In this document: positions 63,853 to 64,000 of the stretch, piece by piece
Layout: every line of letters begins with the position of its first letter
How positions within the stretch are numbered: position 1 is the first letter of the stretch
Program-made: the position numbers and the translations under genes
NCBI GenBank assembly: GCA_019637295.1
Contig: JAHBVX010000001.1
Coordinates: forward strand, 161,501 to 225,500
From: Polyangiaceae bacterium
GTDB lineage: Bacteria; Myxococcota_A; Polyangia; Polyangiales; Polyangiaceae
Reading direction: 5' to 3'
DNA: 64,000 bases
Notes under the pieces: generated by a model
Seen by the model: the letters and a program-made list of their open reading frames with translations, nothing else
Database searches by the model: none
What the model was told of the DNA's origin: nothing

Positions 63853-64000
63853 AAGCCTGGCTCGCGCGCCCCTGGTTCGGCCCCCTGGTCGCGCTCGTCG
63901 TGGTCTACCTGCTGTTCGTCTGGCTCAGCCCCGACACCTTCGCTCGCAGCGTGAACCTGTCCACCATGGCGCGGCAGACGGTGGTGGTGGCCATCGCCGC
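63849..64000 (+). CDS. Sugar ABC transporter permease (RbsC-like), N-terminal part only
   Basis: From GTG 63849, overlapping the ATPase stop, about 50 residues are readable: a first membrane helix (WFGPLVALVVVYLLFVWLSP) and the typical MARQTVVVAIAA segment of ribose-type permeases. The gene runs past the right edge. It would form the membrane channel for the substrate-binding and ATPase proteins encoded just upstream. Confidence 0.82.
   Translation, partial: MKAWLARPWFGPLVALVVVYLLFVWLSPDTFARSVNLSTMARQTVVVAIA

Overview
The window is a continuous stretch of high-GC bacterial chromosome. It suggests a myxobacterium of the Polyangiales/Sorangiineae kind (Myxococcota). The grounds are the many lipoproteins with long Gly/Ser/Ala linkers after the lipobox, MopE-type metal-binding repeats, a Ser/Thr kinase next to a PEGA-like membrane protein, SUMF1-type lipoproteins, a chromosomal alpha-2-macroglobulin and a CtpI-like giant P-type ATPase. 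No rRNA, phage, CRISPR or intact insertion sequence was seen. One tRNA-Leu is present. This taxonomic placement is an inference from gene content only.

Layout. (1) 1-2.8 kb, minus strand: a radical SAM/SPASM enzyme followed by four tandem paralogous small proteins, the last running off the left edge. Each has a Cys4 zinc ribbon, a twin-Arg-like hydrophobic segment, a Cys, a Gly-rich linker and a C-terminal YGxPP motif. This looks like an undescribed peptide-modification (RiPP-like) operon, and an orphan fifth paralog lies at 59.8-60.3 kb. (2) 2.9-12.5 kb: a Cys-rich lipoprotein, a YkgJ protein, a 1622-residue alpha-2-macroglobulin with six membrane helices inserted in it, and a Fur-box-controlled tonB/TonB-dependent receptor pair. 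(3) 12.5-20.2 kb: housekeeping and accessory genes (Smr, methyltransferase, orphan hypB, aldehyde dehydrogenase, acetoacetate decarboxylase family, Uma2, TerB, HAMP). (4) 20.3-27.4 kb, minus strand: a compact seven-gene heme-copper reductase operon. Its catalytic subunit I has Gln where oxygen reductases have the cross-linked Tyr, so it is predicted to reduce nitric oxide (eNOR-like) rather than O2. With it come a CuA subunit II, a second degenerate subunit-I-like protein, two very short membrane subunits, a Sco protein and a cytochrome b/ferredoxin/MvhD fusion that could feed electrons from quinol. An Rrf2 regulator with three Cys lies 1.5 kb upstream. (5) 27.5-39 kb: lipoproteins, a subtilase remnant, tryptophanase, a large heme-motif/beta-propeller lipoprotein, an IS remnant, and a Crp/Fnr regulator. 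(6) 39-49 kb: outer-membrane protein, CtpI-like ATPase, metallophosphoesterase, alcohol dehydrogenase and unknowns. (7) 49.2-56.3 kb: a cusCBA-type heavy-metal efflux operon with overlapping genes. (8) 56.3-61.3 kb: kinase, tRNA-Leu, lipoproteins, the orphan YGxPP paralog. (9) 61.4-64 kb: a ribose-type sugar ABC transporter, cut off at the right edge.

How the parts may work together. An FNR-spaced palindrome, ATGAC-N4-GTCAT, occurs exactly or with one mismatch about 50-60 bp upstream of the start codons of the radical SAM operon, the NO-reductase-like operon, the heme-motif lipoprotein and tonB. It also lies in the promoter of the Crp/Fnr gene itself. I infer one self-regulating Crp/Fnr regulon that links the peptide-modification operon, NO or low-oxygen respiration and iron/heme-related functions. 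This is a hypothesis from motif position and was not tested.
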